The notes beneath the pieces were generated by a model. It was not told where the DNA came from. It worked only from the letters and a program-made list of their open reading frames with translations, and searched no databases. This document shows positions 8,662-19,994 of a DNA stretch of 59,323 nt, one piece after another. Source of the DNA: Podochytrium sp. JEL0797 (taxonomy: Eukaryota > Chytridiomycota > Chytridiomycetes > Chytridiales > Chytriomycetaceae). The DNA is taken from NCBI GenBank assembly GCA_027596195.1, contig JADGJG010000051.1:1-59323 (forward strand), given 5' to 3'. Position 1 is the stretch's first letter. The number at the start of each line of letters is the position of its first letter. The position numbers and the translations under genes are program-made.

Positions 8662-11628
8662 ATGGACATCAATCGAAGGTGGATCAACTGGGGGAAAGCC
8701 ATACTAGCGGTTTGTTTCGTTGGCACTGTCTTCGTGATTCTCATTGCATGTCGACAGTACGTCATATCCTTCGCGTTTGTGTTCCTGTGGGGCTCTGCTT
8801 GGATCCAACCGCGAGTCTTCTATTATACCATATTTTGCAATACTGTCAATCCTCCGTAAGTGAGCTTTGAGATGGCCCGGTTCTCGAAGTGTCCATGTCA
8901 ACTGACTCAATATTCAGCTCTTCCACCGTCGGCAGCTACTTGAACACATCAGCTCTTCTCATCCTGTGCGTCTGCTTTTCAAGCACTACATGGGTACTTC
9001 TTCAAGAGGTTATCGGATGGTCATACGTTTCTAAGGCTGTTGTGCTGTTCATCAGCGTGTACTTGCTCTCTGTTTTACGCTCGTTCTCGCACGAACGGTT
9101 TTTTGTGGGCGCTCTGTTTGGAATCATCCTCGCGTTCAACGCGGGGGCATCGGTGTTGAATCTCAATGGCCCGAGTTCTGGCGGGGACGGCGAGACTTTT
9201 GATTTTGAGTATTTGCGGAATTTCATTTGCGCGTGCTTGATTGGGGTCGCGTGAGTCCACGTTTACCTAATGAATTGATTTGCATAATCTGACTCTACTC
9301 CCGCGCTAGAATCGGCCTTTGCGTGAATATCCTGGTCTTCCCCGACTTGGCCGAATGGCATCTCAACGAAACCCTGTTGACGCTGTTCCACAACCTCGCC
9401 AAATTATCCAGCTTATGCAACTCATGCTTGGTCACCTCCGATTTTTCGCACGAAGCCTATGTTGCAAACCGCGATGCGCGTGTGGCCCTTGTTGTGGAGA
9501 TTCGCCACGCGTTCGGTTCCATCGACACGATCCTCTCGCAGGCCGCGATGGAAATCACGTATTCGCACATGTCCGTGGAAAATTATGTGGCGATTATGAA
9601 GCAGTGCAAGAGTGTTGCGGCCGTGTTGTTTGGGTTGCATGCCGTGCTCAATTCGCCGGAAACGATGTTGCTGTTGGGTTCGTCTGAATATCAGCAAAAT
9701 ATGAGCCAAGATATGAAGGTTGCATGGCATGAGCTGGACAATGCTTGCCTTGGTGTGTTTCAGGGACTGGGGTCGTTTTTGAACCGCAGTCATGAGAAGG
9801 AGGGGCGTGTGAGTGTAGAGGTGTTGCAGAAGTGCATCGCCAAGGCAACTTGCGTCTTTCAGGGACATCAACCAGCGATATTTGCTGGTATTTTTGAGGA
9901 GAGACCCCATCGGTCGAGTGAATTGTCCGATTCCAAGACAGTCTGGGAGAAGTTGATTCAAATCAATTTCTTTGTGTTGGCAACACAACAGGTACAGTGG
10001 AATATCTGTGCTAAACAATCCTAAACGGGATTTTCTTAACCAGCTTGCTGTTGAGCTGTCCTGTCTCGAGGAAACATGTGTTTCGTGTTGCAAGTCCGAA
10101 AGACACTCTCGTCTCCATTTCAACTGGTATGTGCCACTAAGAGACATGACACGCCGTGCCAAAACTCGAGGTCTCGCCTTCGTTTCTGCGCATTCTCTCG
10201 GTTCACCTCTGGAGGCCATGCAAGCGATCGCCGTCACTTGCCAAAAATTCTTGCTGTCAACGCGTTCGATTTACGGATTCAAAAGTGCTACAGCAATCCT
10301 GTGCTTGCAAATGGTGATGTTCATCAATCCGTGAGTGGCATCATTTTACACGATTTATTTGAAAACTGACGGAGGACAAAGTCAGTTTTATCAGGCTTGG
10401 AGCCTGTCGTACGCAGTCACCCCCATTGTTGTTACTGTGAGTCCCTCGTTGGGTCAAACTTACGTCGATGCACCCCGAAGGATTGTGGGCGTTTCTATCG
10501 GAACTGCTTTCGCGTATGCGACGGTTTTGTGGTTTGGGAAGGGATCTCCGTACCATATCCTCATGGGGTTCGTGGCAGCCGTGCCGTGTTTTTATCTCTC
10601 GCTGTTTCACCCGCGGTATTTTCCGCTGGCGTTTCTCACGCACATTAGCTTTGGAAAGGTGAATTTTTTGGGGGGGTATAAATCAAATCTCACGTATCGC
10701 GTGTCCCAAAAAGTACACCTGCTTCTCGTTGGCCAACAAATCCAACCCCAACTTTGACCCACCGGCCGTTTACCTGTACAAAGTCATTTCCGTGACCTCC
10801 ATGGCCATCCTCTTTTCGGTTCTCTTCACCCTGGCGATTTATCCTTCCTCCGCGCGTCGTCTTCTTCGACACCAAATGTCTGACATCTTCAACAACATCT
10901 ACCTATTCTACGTCATGATCCTGCAAAGCATGCATTCGAAACTCCACCCCTCCCAAATCAAAGACTTGCAGGCCACTATTTTCTCGCAGCTCATTGCCTT
11001 GGAACCCCTCCTCCACTTTGCCTCCCGAGAGCCCGACCTCACCGGCCCGTTCCGCACGGACGCTTACAAACAGGTTATTCAATACATGCACAAGCTATTG
11101 AGTCGGTTCGAATGTATGCGGCTGTGTGTCGGCGATGAGCAGTTTGATTCGGACATTCTGCGTGTGGTCCAGTTTGGCGCGTACGCCGCATCGCGTCGCG
11201 AACTTCATCAAACAATTCATGTGCTGCTGTTCATGTTCAAATCGACTCTGCTGACAAAGCTCCCTATGCTCCCGAACCTGCCATGTGCCGAGAAGGCGCG
11301 GGACGTGGTGATTCGCGAGCTGGTTGACATGCTGGTGTTGCATAATAAGCCGCACGGGGTGGGTGCTGGGGACCCGTTGGATGTGATCCTACCGATGGAC
11401 ACGCAGGACATGTTGGAAGTGTTGAACACGGATCGATGGTCAAGGCTGTTGGGGTTGAATGTGTCCTCCAGGGAGGAGGCGAGGGTGTTGGATCAGTTGG
11501 GGGTGCTTTTGAAGAGTGTGTTTGGGGAGGCAGTGGATTCGTTTGAAACTGGAGAAGGAGCGAAGGATTTGAAGATTGAGGTGCATGGACAGGAAATGAT
11601 GGGCCGTTCAGTTAAAGACCCCCAATAG
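8662..11628 (+). CDS. FUSC/ArAE-like membrane transporter T1, 7 exons, 879 aa
   Basis: Exons: 8662-8709, 8758-8855, 8918-9250, 9310-9991, 10044-10330, 10382-10658 and 10714-11628, exactly 880 codons. Exon 1 encodes the short N-terminal tag NRRWINWGKAILA found in every copy. Exons 2-3 hold an N-terminal set of membrane spans. Exon 4 is a long soluble helical loop starting IGLCVNILVFPDLAEWHLNE. Exon 6 carries SPSLGQTYVDAPRRIVGVSIG, the FUSC_2-like motif with its Arg and following Gly, and more spans. Exon 7 is a soluble C-terminal domain. T1 is the most divergent of the left-hand copies: its second segment (SFAFVFLWGSAWIQPRV) resembles that of T7. Family members export aromatic acids or affect brefeldin A sensitivity; the substrate here is unknown. 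A MYND pseudogene starts 15 bases after the stop. Confidence 0.82.
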
Positions 11629-11642
11629 AATACGCGTAAAAT

Positions 11643-12552
11643 ATGTTAAAGAAGCGCCATATTAAGTACTCTTATAGGTGTATTTTTGGATTTTGTCACA
11701 AAAATGTCGAGCAGCCAGTTGGTCTCACACAGACCTGTCACCAGGACACCCTCATCACCAAATGCATGACCATTCATGCTGGCTCCTTTCCGCCCACTGT
11801 CTTTTCGATTGTGAAGAGTCTTGCAGCGAGGCTGAGCAAGCATCCATACGACCAAGGCATCGCATTTCTGATTTCTGGCATCATGGCGTTAAAAAGTATG
11901 ACTGGCCCATCCGAGATCGATAGCGAGTTCAAGAAAGCCATACGCGCTTGGGAGTCTCTGTCCCCTCAGCAACTGGAAGAGAATTCTTGGATTATAGATA
12001 GAGAGGGTACCCTCATTCAATTGAGTCTCAAAGACTGCTTGGACAAGAGATGGTGGCGCACTGCCTTGTTTATGATTGAATGTATCGAAGAAGGGCTTCA
12101 TGAAACAAAACAAGATGCAATGCAAATGGAGCCCACAGAAGCACTTTGGACAATCTGTAATGTGAAGGGCCTTGAGAGGTTGTCTTTAAGGGAAAAATGC
12201 GATTCTTGTGGCGAGAGAAATTCCACACTCAAAAAGAGCGAATCGTGTCGTACGGAGAGGTATTGTTCGCGTGAGTGTCAGCGAGATCGTGTGGAAGGCA
12301 GGCCACAACTGTGTTTGCCGCCCATATGACGAGATCAAAATGGGCGACTTTGTGTTCATAAATGGATTGACATCGAGTTCAGAGTGGAACAGGAAATTCG
12401 GCTTTGCCCTAGATTTTGATGACGAAAAGGGAAGGTGGATAGTATTTTCAGATGCCAAAACCCATGCTTCAATCAAGCCAGAGAATTTGACGCAATTTTC
12501 GACTGTGGAAGAGGTGCTCCAGATTCATGCGGAGTTGGCAGAGAACTGTTGA
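11643..12552 (+). pseudogene. MYND-family copy D, frameshifted and 5'-eroded
   Basis: The N-terminal homology begins only at VEQPVGLTQT, so the first about 20 codons are lost, and part of the next block is deleted. EHPYYQG is altered to KHPYDQG. In the zinc finger the third ligand is gone (KKSESC instead of KKCESC). One extra G near 12285 shifts the frame inside QRIxWKAGH. The original frame resumes as VWKAGHNCVC, GDFVFINGL, GRWIVFSD and IKPENLTQ to the stop at 12550-12552. Three independent defects make a functional product unlikely. Confidence 0.85.
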
Positions 12553-13840
12553 ATAAAGACCCATAATGGGGAAGATTTGAGCTCCACAAACATGGGCCAT
12601 GCTCTGTTGCAACAACTTGGCTTGCAACAACACGCACTGTGTTCTTCATGTCGCGATGAAAAGCAAGCTGAAGCTGGACAATGTCTGAATCACCCTCATC
12701 CACACACATGTTTCCATCAAGTTGGTGGCAACATGGGGGGAGTTTTGCAATCACATTGAAGGATCCCCACTTGATGAATCTTCATTCCACAGGAGTAACG
12801 CGTTTAGAGGGGGAGATGGCGGCACAAGGGGGCCAGCTCTGTGAAAAAAACAAAAATGGTGAGAGTGTAATGGGTCACCTGTTTTTGTGGCAGGTGCCAT
12901 GGATGGGGCCGGCAGAAGGAGGAGGAGCGTTTTGGAGGCATCTCGATCAATGAAATGTAAGACTGGTGTTGTTATGTGCTATGCCGATGAATTGGGATGG
13001 AAATCGGAGCAAGTTGCAGTTCTGTGCCACCAAGACAGCGTCTTATCACCATAGACTTCTTGAGCCTCCTGTTCACCTGACCAGGTAAATACATCAAGTT
13101 GGACACGTTGGACAGGTCTAAGTTTCCAGGATTGTCATCAAGATGGGCAACTTAAAGCTCGAATTGTTTCAGTGATTGACCCTCGCCAAAGTTTCCTGGT
13201 GGGAAAAAACCCCCCAAGCCGGTGGAGCACCTCCTGTAGACGAACGCGTCGTTGCCAAGAAGTTCGGGTAGCGTGACGTAGCAGGTTGGGTTGCCAAAGG
13301 TGTTGTCGAGTTGGAAGGATGGCGGCAGCCTGAGTCCTTCAGTGGCGGAGTTTCCAAAAACTGAACACTCACCACGGTAGAGAAACACTGAATGGCAAAC
13401 AGCTTCATCTCCAGAGACAAGCAATGGAGGCGCTGCATGGTGGCTTCATACGTGGAGTCTTGGACCATGGATTGCCCCCAGGTATGGGCACTGCAACTAA
13501 CCACCTCGTGGACATGCTGCAAGGAGTTATCTTTGGAGCAGTCAGTTTAAAACAGAATGAAGCTTGGAGTCGGGATTACCGACCCCCCTTACGCGGCACA
13601 TAGTGGCCAGACAGACTTCTTTGGATATTGACATATTTTCCATCTGTATTCAAAACCGGCAATTCATCTTGGCTGCATTTGAAGGGGTTTCTTAAATGGA
13701 GTGACTGGTTTTCTACACACCACCAGTCGGATAGAGATAAAGGAGGGTTTAATAAGAGTTTAAAGTCAGACAAAAGGAGAAGAATTCGATATTCATGTAG
13801 GCTTTATTAGAGAGGGTCCCTCCGATTTCACATCAATCGC
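12553..13840. other. 1.3 kb without a recognised gene
   Basis: Several overlapping short frames lie on both strands; none has family motifs, a convincing start or credible splice pairs. A 7-bp inverted repeat (GACTGGT..ACCAGTC) spans about 13703-13728. Composition is mixed and there is no long direct repeat. It may hold decayed sequence between MYND copy D and the membrane-protein gene. Confidence 0.4.
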
Positions 13841-13841
13841 G

Positions 13842-14534
13842 TCAATACGGAGCGGAGCCATTCTTGGTTGGTTCATCAGATGCGAGTGGTTTTTTGGATG
13901 CATTCTCAGGAGTGGTCTTTGATGCGGGAATAGCCTTTGTCTTCTTTGGAGGATGCACAAAGCCCCATGTGTAGGTTGCAGCGACACACAGACCCAATCC
14001 GATCACGTTTGAAATGGACAAGAATCCGTTTGTGGCGAGTTCGTGCCAGATGTAGATTGCGTATTGGGATGATTTGACAGTGCCGAGAGCGCGGTGGACA
14101 AGGCGGCGTTCTTGGTGCGAGTCGGTGCTCAGCCCAACCGCAGAGAGATAGACAATCAGGGCGTCGTTGGCGACACTCGCCTGGACCTGGAAAAGGGCGC
14201 TGGCGACGAGGGCGGCGAGTGTGTCGAGGTTGGCCGCGGCGTCTTTGTTGTTTGAAAGAGGCGCTGCTGTCTGCGACTGCAGTGAGCCACTCACAGCCGC
14301 GGCGTATGGCGACGAGGGCGGCGAGGGCGGCGAGGGGGCCGCCGCAACAACCGGCGCATCCGCCGCCGCCATCACAGACTGGAACAGCTGCTGCACCGAC
14401 GCGCCGCCCGCCCTTTCGATCCGAGTCTGAAGAATCTCAAAAGGTGCGAGTGTGTTGGCAAGACCGATGCCGAGGGACACGACGCCGTTGTAGCCAAGCC
14501 AGGCCTTTTCAAGAAGCGAAGGGGGGCTGCTCAT
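13842..14534 (-). CDS. Uncharacterised membrane protein, about 230 aa
   Basis: The frame runs from the ATG at 14534 to a stop at 13842 without introns. The N-terminal 35 residues (LLEKAWLGYNGVVSLGIGLAN) are amphipathic to hydrophobic. A low-complexity Ala/Pro/Ser linker (AAAPSPPSPPSSPYAAA) follows. A helical part (LDTLAALVASALFQVQASVAND) leads to a probable span (ISNVIGLGLCVAATYTWGFVHPP) and a Lys/Pro-rich tail ending NGSAPY. I do not recognise the family. One or two membrane spans with a basic C-terminal tail would suit an organelle membrane, but that is inference. An in-frame ATG-less extension of nine codons lies upstream. Confidence 0.6.
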   Translation of the reverse strand: MSSPPSLLEKAWLGYNGVVSLGIGLANTLAPFEILQTRIERAGGASVQQLFQSVMAAADAPVVAAAPSPPSPPSSPYAAAVSGSLQSQTAAPLSNNKDAAANLDTLAALVASALFQVQASVANDALIVYLSAVGLSTDSHQERRLVHRALGTVKSSQYAIYIWHELATNGFLSISNVIGLGLCVAATYTWGFVHPPKKTKAIPASKTTPENASKKPLASDEPTKNGSAPY

Positions 14535-14588
14535 TTGCAATAAACAAAAAAGCGAAAACAATCATCCCCTCAGAAATCCAAAACTCAA

Positions 14589-14662
14589 TGCTCTTGACCA
14601 GAGTCGAACTGGTGACCTTCGGATTATGAGACCGACGCTTTAACCAACTAAGCCACAAGAGC
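14589..14662 (-). tRNA. tRNA-Met (CAT), second identical copy
   Basis: The reverse complement is base-for-base the same 74-nt tRNA as at 8372-8445, including the CAT anticodon and discriminator A. Flanks beyond the tRNA differ from the first copy, so the duplicated unit is limited to the tRNA or is old. It reads away from the MYND copy that begins at 14811, the same divergent arrangement as at 8.3 kb. Confidence 0.93.
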
Positions 14663-14810
14663 AGATGATTTGCGGCGTCGTTGTGTTAGATTTGAAAGAA
14701 AAAATACGTCTGAGCTTGTCGATTTTTCTCAGAATTATTCTGTGTGTTAATTAGGAGCTGATCAGGTGTTTGTGGAAAATTCGCGATTGACAAACATTTT
14801 GACCAGGGAA

Positions 14811-15718
14811 ATGTACGCCGACCCAGCAGCCGATCCTTCGATGTCCAACGACGCCCAAACCCACTTCGAATACTATCTTGCCGAGTTGGAGAAGCAGCCG
14901 GTTGGCCTCACCCAAACCAGCCACAAGGACGTCCTCTTCACCAAATGCTTCAAGAGCCTCTTTGATGTCCCTGTTAACTCACTTCCCCTCCGTGTTTTTT
15001 CGATCGTTGAGAGTCTCGCGGCGAGGCTGGGTGAGCATCCATACTACCAAGGCATCGCATTATATATCACGGGCGTCCTGGCATTAAAATACGCGTCCGG
15101 CCCATTGGCACTCGACGGCCAGTTCAAGAAAGCACTACACAGTTGGGAGTCTCTGTCCCCTCATCAACTGCAAGAGAAAACTTGGGTTGTGGATGATGTG
15201 GAGGGTATCTTCATGGAATCGAGTCTCAAAGACTGCTTGGACGCGAGATGGCGGCGCGACACCTTGCAGACGATTGAAGGCTTCGAGGCAAGTCTTGCGG
15301 GAGCAAAGCAAAAAAGCGATGCAGTTGGACCCCAGAGAAGCGCTGTGGAGAATATGTCATATGAAAGGTCTCGAGAGATTGTTGGTGAGGGCAAAATGTG
15401 ATTCCTGTGGAGAAACAAAATCTAACTCAAGAAGTGCGAATCCTGCCACATAGAGAGGTTTTGCACGCGTGAGTGTCAGCGAGTCGCGTGGAAATCAGGC
15501 CACAAGCAGATTTGCCATCCACATGACGAGATCAAAAAGGGTGACTTTGTGTGGGTGGATGGACTGGCTTCGAGTTCGGATTGGAACAGGCAATTTGAAT
15601 GGTGGAGAGTAAAATCAGTTGGCCAAGAGCGCGCTTCAATCAAACCGGAGAATTTGACTCGCGTCATGACGTTGGAAGAGGTGCTCCAGATTCGTGCAGA
15701 GTTGTCTACGAACCTTTG
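14811..15718 (+). pseudogene. MYND-family copy E, two frameshifts
   Basis: The ATG at 14811 opens a normal N-terminal domain (KQPVGLTQT, EHPYYQGIALYITG, ESLSPHQLQEKTW). An extra A in the AGCAAAAAAGCG stretch near 15310 shifts the frame, which then terminates at 15401. The next frame reads LDPREALWRIC and the first zinc pair CDSCGE, then shifts again near 15425 before KKCESC. The rest ([33 protein letters not shown]) is readable. About 15 residues after NRQFE are deleted. Every domain is traceable, so inactivation is fairly recent. Confidence 0.85.
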
Positions 15719-16072
15719 AAGAATAAAGAACCCGTTGGTTAACTCAAAAAAAACCCCTCTCTTTACCTGGTGATCCAGTGGCACTACCACAGCAACCCTA
15801 ATCGATCAAACAGAGCTATACCTCGGGCCAATGTACGTCAACCATGGCGCGATTCTCCTCACAGTAAGACCGCCAGAAATGCATACCAGTAATTCACACA
15901 AAGCGAGGCGTTTTCCATTTCTGTGTAACGAGGTTTTTTGTTTCTTTCCCCAGTTACGCATTTTTCTTCAATAAACGTGCGTATGCGTCGCTTCGCTTCT
16001 GACGCTGAATTCTTTCATATTTGGGGTCGGGAGCTGTTCCCCTTCACCAATATCTGTTTTTTTTTTATTCAA

Positions 16073-16325
16073 ATGCCCGCCGACCCTCTGGCCAGCGACG
16101 CGTGCTCCCGCTTCGAACACTAATTTGCCGAGTTGGAGAAGCAGCCAGCTGGCCTCACCAACACCAGACACAAGGAGTTACTCTTCAGCAACTGCCTCAC
16201 CAGCTTCATTAATGTCGCCGAGGCCGACATTGTGAACGTCACGAGTTGGCTCAAGAGTCTCGCGGCGAGACCGGGCGAGCATCCATACTACCAAGGCGTC
16301 GCATTATACATTACTGGCACTCCGC
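16073..16325 (+). pseudogene. 5' fragment of a MYND-family gene (F)
   Basis: The ATG at 16073 starts a family-typical N-terminus, but a TAA follows 16 codons later where the family has a Tyr-Leu pair. The frame continues past it as FAELEKQPAGLTNT, SLAARPGEHPYYQG and ALYITG, then homology stops abruptly at about 16325 in unrelated sequence. No zinc-finger or C-terminal part is present. Confidence 0.8.
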
Positions 16326-16805
16326 GTCCATCTGGCTTGTTCATTCTTGGTGATAGTTATGCGTCTCTGATCTTCTTCACTTCAGCGCTGGATCGGCTCT
16401 TCGCGTTCCCTTGGCCGAAACTTCAAACATTTGGAGTCAGATGCTCTTTCTCAGACTTCTTTTGAACGCGTTCGAAGACGTTTTCATGCGGAGTCCGCTC
16501 TGTGCCTGGGTTTCTCCGCGGCAATCTACGTGGGGCCGGTGTGTCTCCTGGCGCGGTTGGCTGTTGGCGTTCTCATTGGTGAATAAATGGTGGGGGCGGC
16601 ACGGCGTTATATATTTTCGTAAGAGGTTGCGAAAAAAAAAAGAATTGGTTGGTGCATTTTGTTTACCTACAAATTTCTTCCATGGTCTTGGAATCGTTAG
16701 TGGTTCGATGTTGGGTATCTTCCGAAACTTGAGTGAATGGTGAGTTGCGACAAAGTTGGAGTTCTTTGCGTTGGCGCGAGCTTTTAACTTTTTTTTTGAT
16801 TCAAA
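16326..16805. other. Non-MYND insert after the fragment
   Basis: Sequence joined to the broken MYND fragment. The frame just past the breakpoint reads GLFILGDSYASL, like the start of a GDSL-type esterase, and another frame near 16490-16580 is strongly hydrophobic (IYVGPVCLLARLAVGVLIG). Neither extends far enough to call a gene. The last 60 bases, with a run of nine T, are probably the 5' flank of the intact MYND gene at 16806. Confidence 0.3.
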
Positions 16806-17741
16806 ATGTCAATTGCCAGCGACGCCCGCACCCGCTTCGAACACTTCCTTTCCGAGTTGGAGAAGCAGCCAGTTGGCATCACACAGACGAACCACAAGGA
16901 CTTCATCTTCAACAAATGCCTCTACAGCTTCGTGGAGGTCCCTGCCGGCTCCTTTGCGCCCGCCGACTTTGCCATCTTCAAGAGCCGGCTCAAGAGCGTC
17001 GCGGCGAGGCCGGGCGAGCACCCATACTACCAAGGCATTGCATTACTGATTACTGGCTTCGTACTATTGGGACGCATGGTGCCGGGGCAATTTGAGTTCG
17101 AAATCGAGTTCCGGAAAGCATTACGCGCCTGGGAGTCTCTGTCCCCTCAGCAACTACAAGAGAAAGCTTGGTTTCTGGATGACGATGGCGTCGTCAAAGA
17201 ATCGAGCCTCAAAGTCTGTTTGGACAAGAAATGGCGGCGCGATGCATTGTTGGTGATTGAAGGCTTGGAGACTGGGCTCGATGAAGCAAAACAAGAGGCG
17301 ATGCAATTGGACCCTTTAGATGCGCTGTGGAAAATCTGTAGGGCGACTGGTGTTGAGAAGTTGTCTTCAAAGGCGAAATGTGATTCCTGTGGCGAGAGAA
17401 ATCCCGCACTCAAAAAGTGTGAATCCTGTCGTATGGAGTGGTATTGTTCACGAGAGTGTCAGCGAATCGCGTGGAAAGCGGGGCACAAGCAGTTTTGCCG
17501 CCCGCATGACAAGTTCAAAACGGGTGACTTTGTGTGGTTGGATGGATTGCCTTCGAGTTTGGATTGGGACAGGCAATTTGCCTTTGTTGAAGATTTCGAT
17601 GAGGAAAGGGGAAGGTGGATAGTATCGTCAGATGTTAATAGGCGTGCTTCAATCAAGCCAGAGAATTTGACGCGCATGATGACGGTGGAAGAGGTGCGCC
17701 AGATTCATGCAAAGGTGGCGGAGAGAGCCGTTGAAGAATAA
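16806..17741 (+). CDS. MYND zinc-finger protein, intact copy G (311 aa)
   Basis: Single exon with no lesions. The N-terminal domain spans about residues 10-185, including EHPYYQGIALLITGF and ESLSPQQLQEKAW. The MYND finger spans about 197-236 with all zinc ligands (CDSC, KKCESC, YCSREC, GHKQFC). The C-terminal domain has GDFVWLDGL, FAFVEDFDEERGRWIV and [15 protein letters not shown]. It is closest to copy A at 1525, sharing most motif wording. Unlike copy A it lacks the proline-rich first residues and begins MSIASDARTRFEHFL. It lies beside three broken copies, so selection appears to have kept this one. An adapter or scaffold role is typical of MYND proteins, but the partner is unknown. Confidence 0.85.
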   Translation: MSIASDARTRFEHFLSELEKQPVGITQTNHKDFIFNKCLYSFVEVPAGSFAPADFAIFKSRLKSVAARPGEHPYYQGIALLITGFVLLGRMVPGQFEFEIEFRKALRAWESLSPQQLQEKAWFLDDDGVVKESSLKVCLDKKWRRDALLVIEGLETGLDEAKQEAMQLDPLDALWKICRATGVEKLSSKAKCDSCGERNPALKKCESCRMEWYCSRECQRIAWKAGHKQFCRPHDKFKTGDFVWLDGLPSSLDWDRQFAFVEDFDEERGRWIVSSDVNRRASIKPENLTRMMTVEEVRQIHAKVAERAVEE

Positions 17742-18208
17742 AGTCACCTTATACCGCGGGCCAATTTACCCAATTATCACCGGCGTCAACTATTTTGTGA
17801 ATGTCCTCGAACGCTTTTTCACTGTTATGGCAAGACCACAAGAAACGCATCCCATTAATTCACACAGCATAAGGCGTGTTTTGTGATTCAATGCCGACCT
17901 GTCACAATCTTCATGCAATTCCGCCATTCGCCATTCTTAAACTTATTTTTTTTCGAACAATCCAAAGATATGTGATAACACACGCAATCGCGATAAGGCT
18001 TGGATAATAAGGCTTTGATAACAAACCCAAGCCAAGGAAATCACATATCTCTTCCACCGCCATTTCGAAAAATTAGGGGTTCTCGTGCGCGTGCGACGGA
18101 AATTCCATTCTCTTTGACGCGATTGCGCACCATCCCGTTCATTCCGAAATTCATCGCCAAATTCATCGCCAAATTCCAGCCAAATTCATCTGTTGCAGAA
18201 CGAATCTC
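17742..18208. other. Intergenic, no gene seen
   Basis: About 470 bases between the intact MYND gene and a small plus-strand frame. It has A/T-rich stretches around 17930-17960 and a short direct repeat (AAATTCATCGCC twice, with a third partial copy) at about 18148-18190. No coding motif is recognised. Confidence 0.4.
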
Positions 18209-18496
18209 ATGTCTTCATTTACCGTCACGCAACAAGCACCAATGAAACCGTCCCAGCAAAAGTCCCTACATCCCGTTTCGAAGAAAGCCAAGCTCCAGCA
18301 TACCCACACGATGCGGCTTGTCGCACAAGAGATCTCAGCCATGGCGTCCAAGGAAGCTATCGTTCCCATCATTGAGACGTCCTTACGGTCTATGGAATCG
18401 GATCTCTGCCGGTCGTCAAAGCTGTGGATGCAGGAATCGGAAGACGAGTTTTCGCCACAGTGTCGATGGAATGCATTGGGGTGTGTGGATTTTTGA
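18209..18496 (+). CDS. Hypothetical 95-aa protein
   Basis: The single-exon frame starts MSSFTVTQQAPMK and continues with a basic stretch (SKKAKLQ) and a helical segment (TMRLVAQEISAMASKEAIVPIIETSLRSM). It ends in a stop 72 bases before the methyltransferase ATG. I recognise no family. The predicted helix and codon use are plausible for a small real protein, but a chance frame is not excluded. There is no signal peptide or membrane span. Confidence 0.35.
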   Translation: MSSFTVTQQAPMKPSQQKSLHPVSKKAKLQHTHTMRLVAQEISAMASKEAIVPIIETSLRSMESDLCRSSKLWMQESEDEFSPQCRWNALGCVDF

Positions 18497-18567
18497 ATCA
18501 TGTCTATTTATCCGTTGCCTCTCCCACTTTCAACATGTAAATAAATGAGGGGTGCTGCGAAAATTAG

Positions 18568-19467
18568 ATGCGAATGACGACCCGAAAGTGGATCGCCGCA
18601 GTTGCGTTCCTCTGCCTTGCCGCTTTCACCCTCACCACCTTTCGCTTCACCCGGCGCACCTCTACTCCATCCACGAAACCTTCACAATGCCCACCGCCCC
18701 ATTCCAAGCTCGTCCTTCTCTCCGAATCTGTTTCGCCATCGAACCCGTTATCCGTCTGGATCGACATCGACTCGGACCAGTTTGCAGCGTCAACAAGCCT
18801 CGAAACGTTGTACGCATCGGATAGAGTCAAGGAGCTGATAGACTCGTTGCAGGATGCCAAGCCCGAGGTGGTGGTTCAAGTTGGGGCTGGGATCGGAATC
18901 GACGCTCTCTTGTTGGCACGGAGGGGGCACCAAGTGCATGCTTTAGAGACGGATCCGAGTTTGTTTGCGCTCATGGCTTGTACGGCAGTTGAGTTTATAT
19001 CTGAGCGACAAAGGCGGCATACCAAATCTGATATCGCGACACAAACACAGGTATCAAACCACTTCCCCAACCTCCACACAATCCACAGCTCCCCCTCCAC
19101 AAATCTCATGACATACCTCACCTCCAACAACATCCACCCAACCCACCTCCTCCTCTCCACCTCTGGCTCCGAATTCCCGACTCTCCAACAAACCCACGCG
19201 TTCCTGTCCCTGAACCCACCCGCCCACATCTTTTCCAACTTGATTCTGAGCGATATGCGGGAGCGGCAGGTTGATCCGGAGGCCTACCTCGATTTCTTGG
19301 TGGATTCGGGGTATACGGTGAAATTGGTGTTTCCTTCGCGGGCGATGGGGACGAATCGGATGCCTGTGAAGAAGTGGAGGGAGTTGGAGTATGGGAAGGG
19401 GTTTGGGGCGGGGAGGTGGATGGAGTTGAGGGAGTATGATGAGGCGAGGTTGCACGCGTATCGATGA
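18568..19467 (+). CDS. Type II membrane FkbM-like methyltransferase, 299 aa
   Basis: Residues about 7-27 (RKWIAAVAFLCLAAFTLTTF) form an uncleaved signal anchor followed by a Ser/Thr/Pro stem, so the catalytic part would face the Golgi or ER lumen. The core reads VVVQVGAGIGIDALLLARRG, a Rossmann SAM-binding loop (GxGxG), with an acidic residue ending the next strand (VHALETDP). Later parts (HLLLSTSGSEFPTL, ANLILSDMRE-like strands, DFLVDSGYTVKLV) follow the FkbM order. FkbM enzymes are O-methyltransferases acting on sugars or natural products. The substrate is unknown. It is a single exon as far as I can see. The other candidate family is a general class I methyltransferase. Confidence 0.7.
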   Translation: MRMTTRKWIAAVAFLCLAAFTLTTFRFTRRTSTPSTKPSQCPPPHSKLVLLSESVSPSNPLSVWIDIDSDQFAASTSLETLYASDRVKELIDSLQDAKPEVVVQVGAGIGIDALLLARRGHQVHALETDPSLFALMACTAVEFISERQRRHTKSDIATQTQVSNHFPNLHTIHSSPSTNLMTYLTSNNIHPTHLLLSTSGSEFPTLQQTHAFLSLNPPAHIFSNLILSDMRERQVDPEAYLDFLVDSGYTVKLVFPSRAMGTNRMPVKKWRELEYGKGFGAGRWMELREYDEARLHAYR

Positions 19468-19994
19468 AAGGGTGATTGGAAAGAGTGCGCCCACGCGAAG
19501 GATTTTCGAATTAAGGGGAATAGTGATAGACATTCATATCCCAAAATCGAGAACCGAAATATTGAATGCAAAGAGCCTGAGCACACGGTGGAGGAAAAAG
19601 GAAAATTTTGGATGGCAATGAAGAACGCGTTCATTATTAATAATCGTCGCATGTCCACGCCGAGGAAAAGCCAAACAACGGGTTTTGCTTTCGAACCTAG
19701 AACCCAGTCTTTCAATCATCACCAGAGATTAGCAATGGCCAGAGATTCCTTGACTCTTTTTTATGAGTCTACTTATATATAATGACGTGAATTGTAACGG
19801 AAGAAATATGTAGCCCATCAGATCTGAGGCTTGCACGCGTGAAAACCCCAGCCGACTTGACGCGGCTTGAACGAAAAATTTCATTAAAAAATATATAAAT
19901 CGCAATGACGTCGACCTGCGTCACGGCCATTTTCATTCATTCTCACTGTTCATGACGCCTGGCAAAAAAGTATCGAAAAACTCATGCAACCAAA
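19468..19994. other. Intergenic with T2 promoter
   Basis: No coding motif found. An AAAAAATATATAAAT element at about 19888 lies some 105 bases upstream of the T2 start and is a good TATA-box candidate. Another TATATATAA stretch occurs near 19774. Confidence 0.45.

Noticed and set aside
12553..13840. Hidden spliced gene on the minus strand
   Set aside because: Short frames can be joined in several ways, but none yields a recognisable domain or consistent splice sites.
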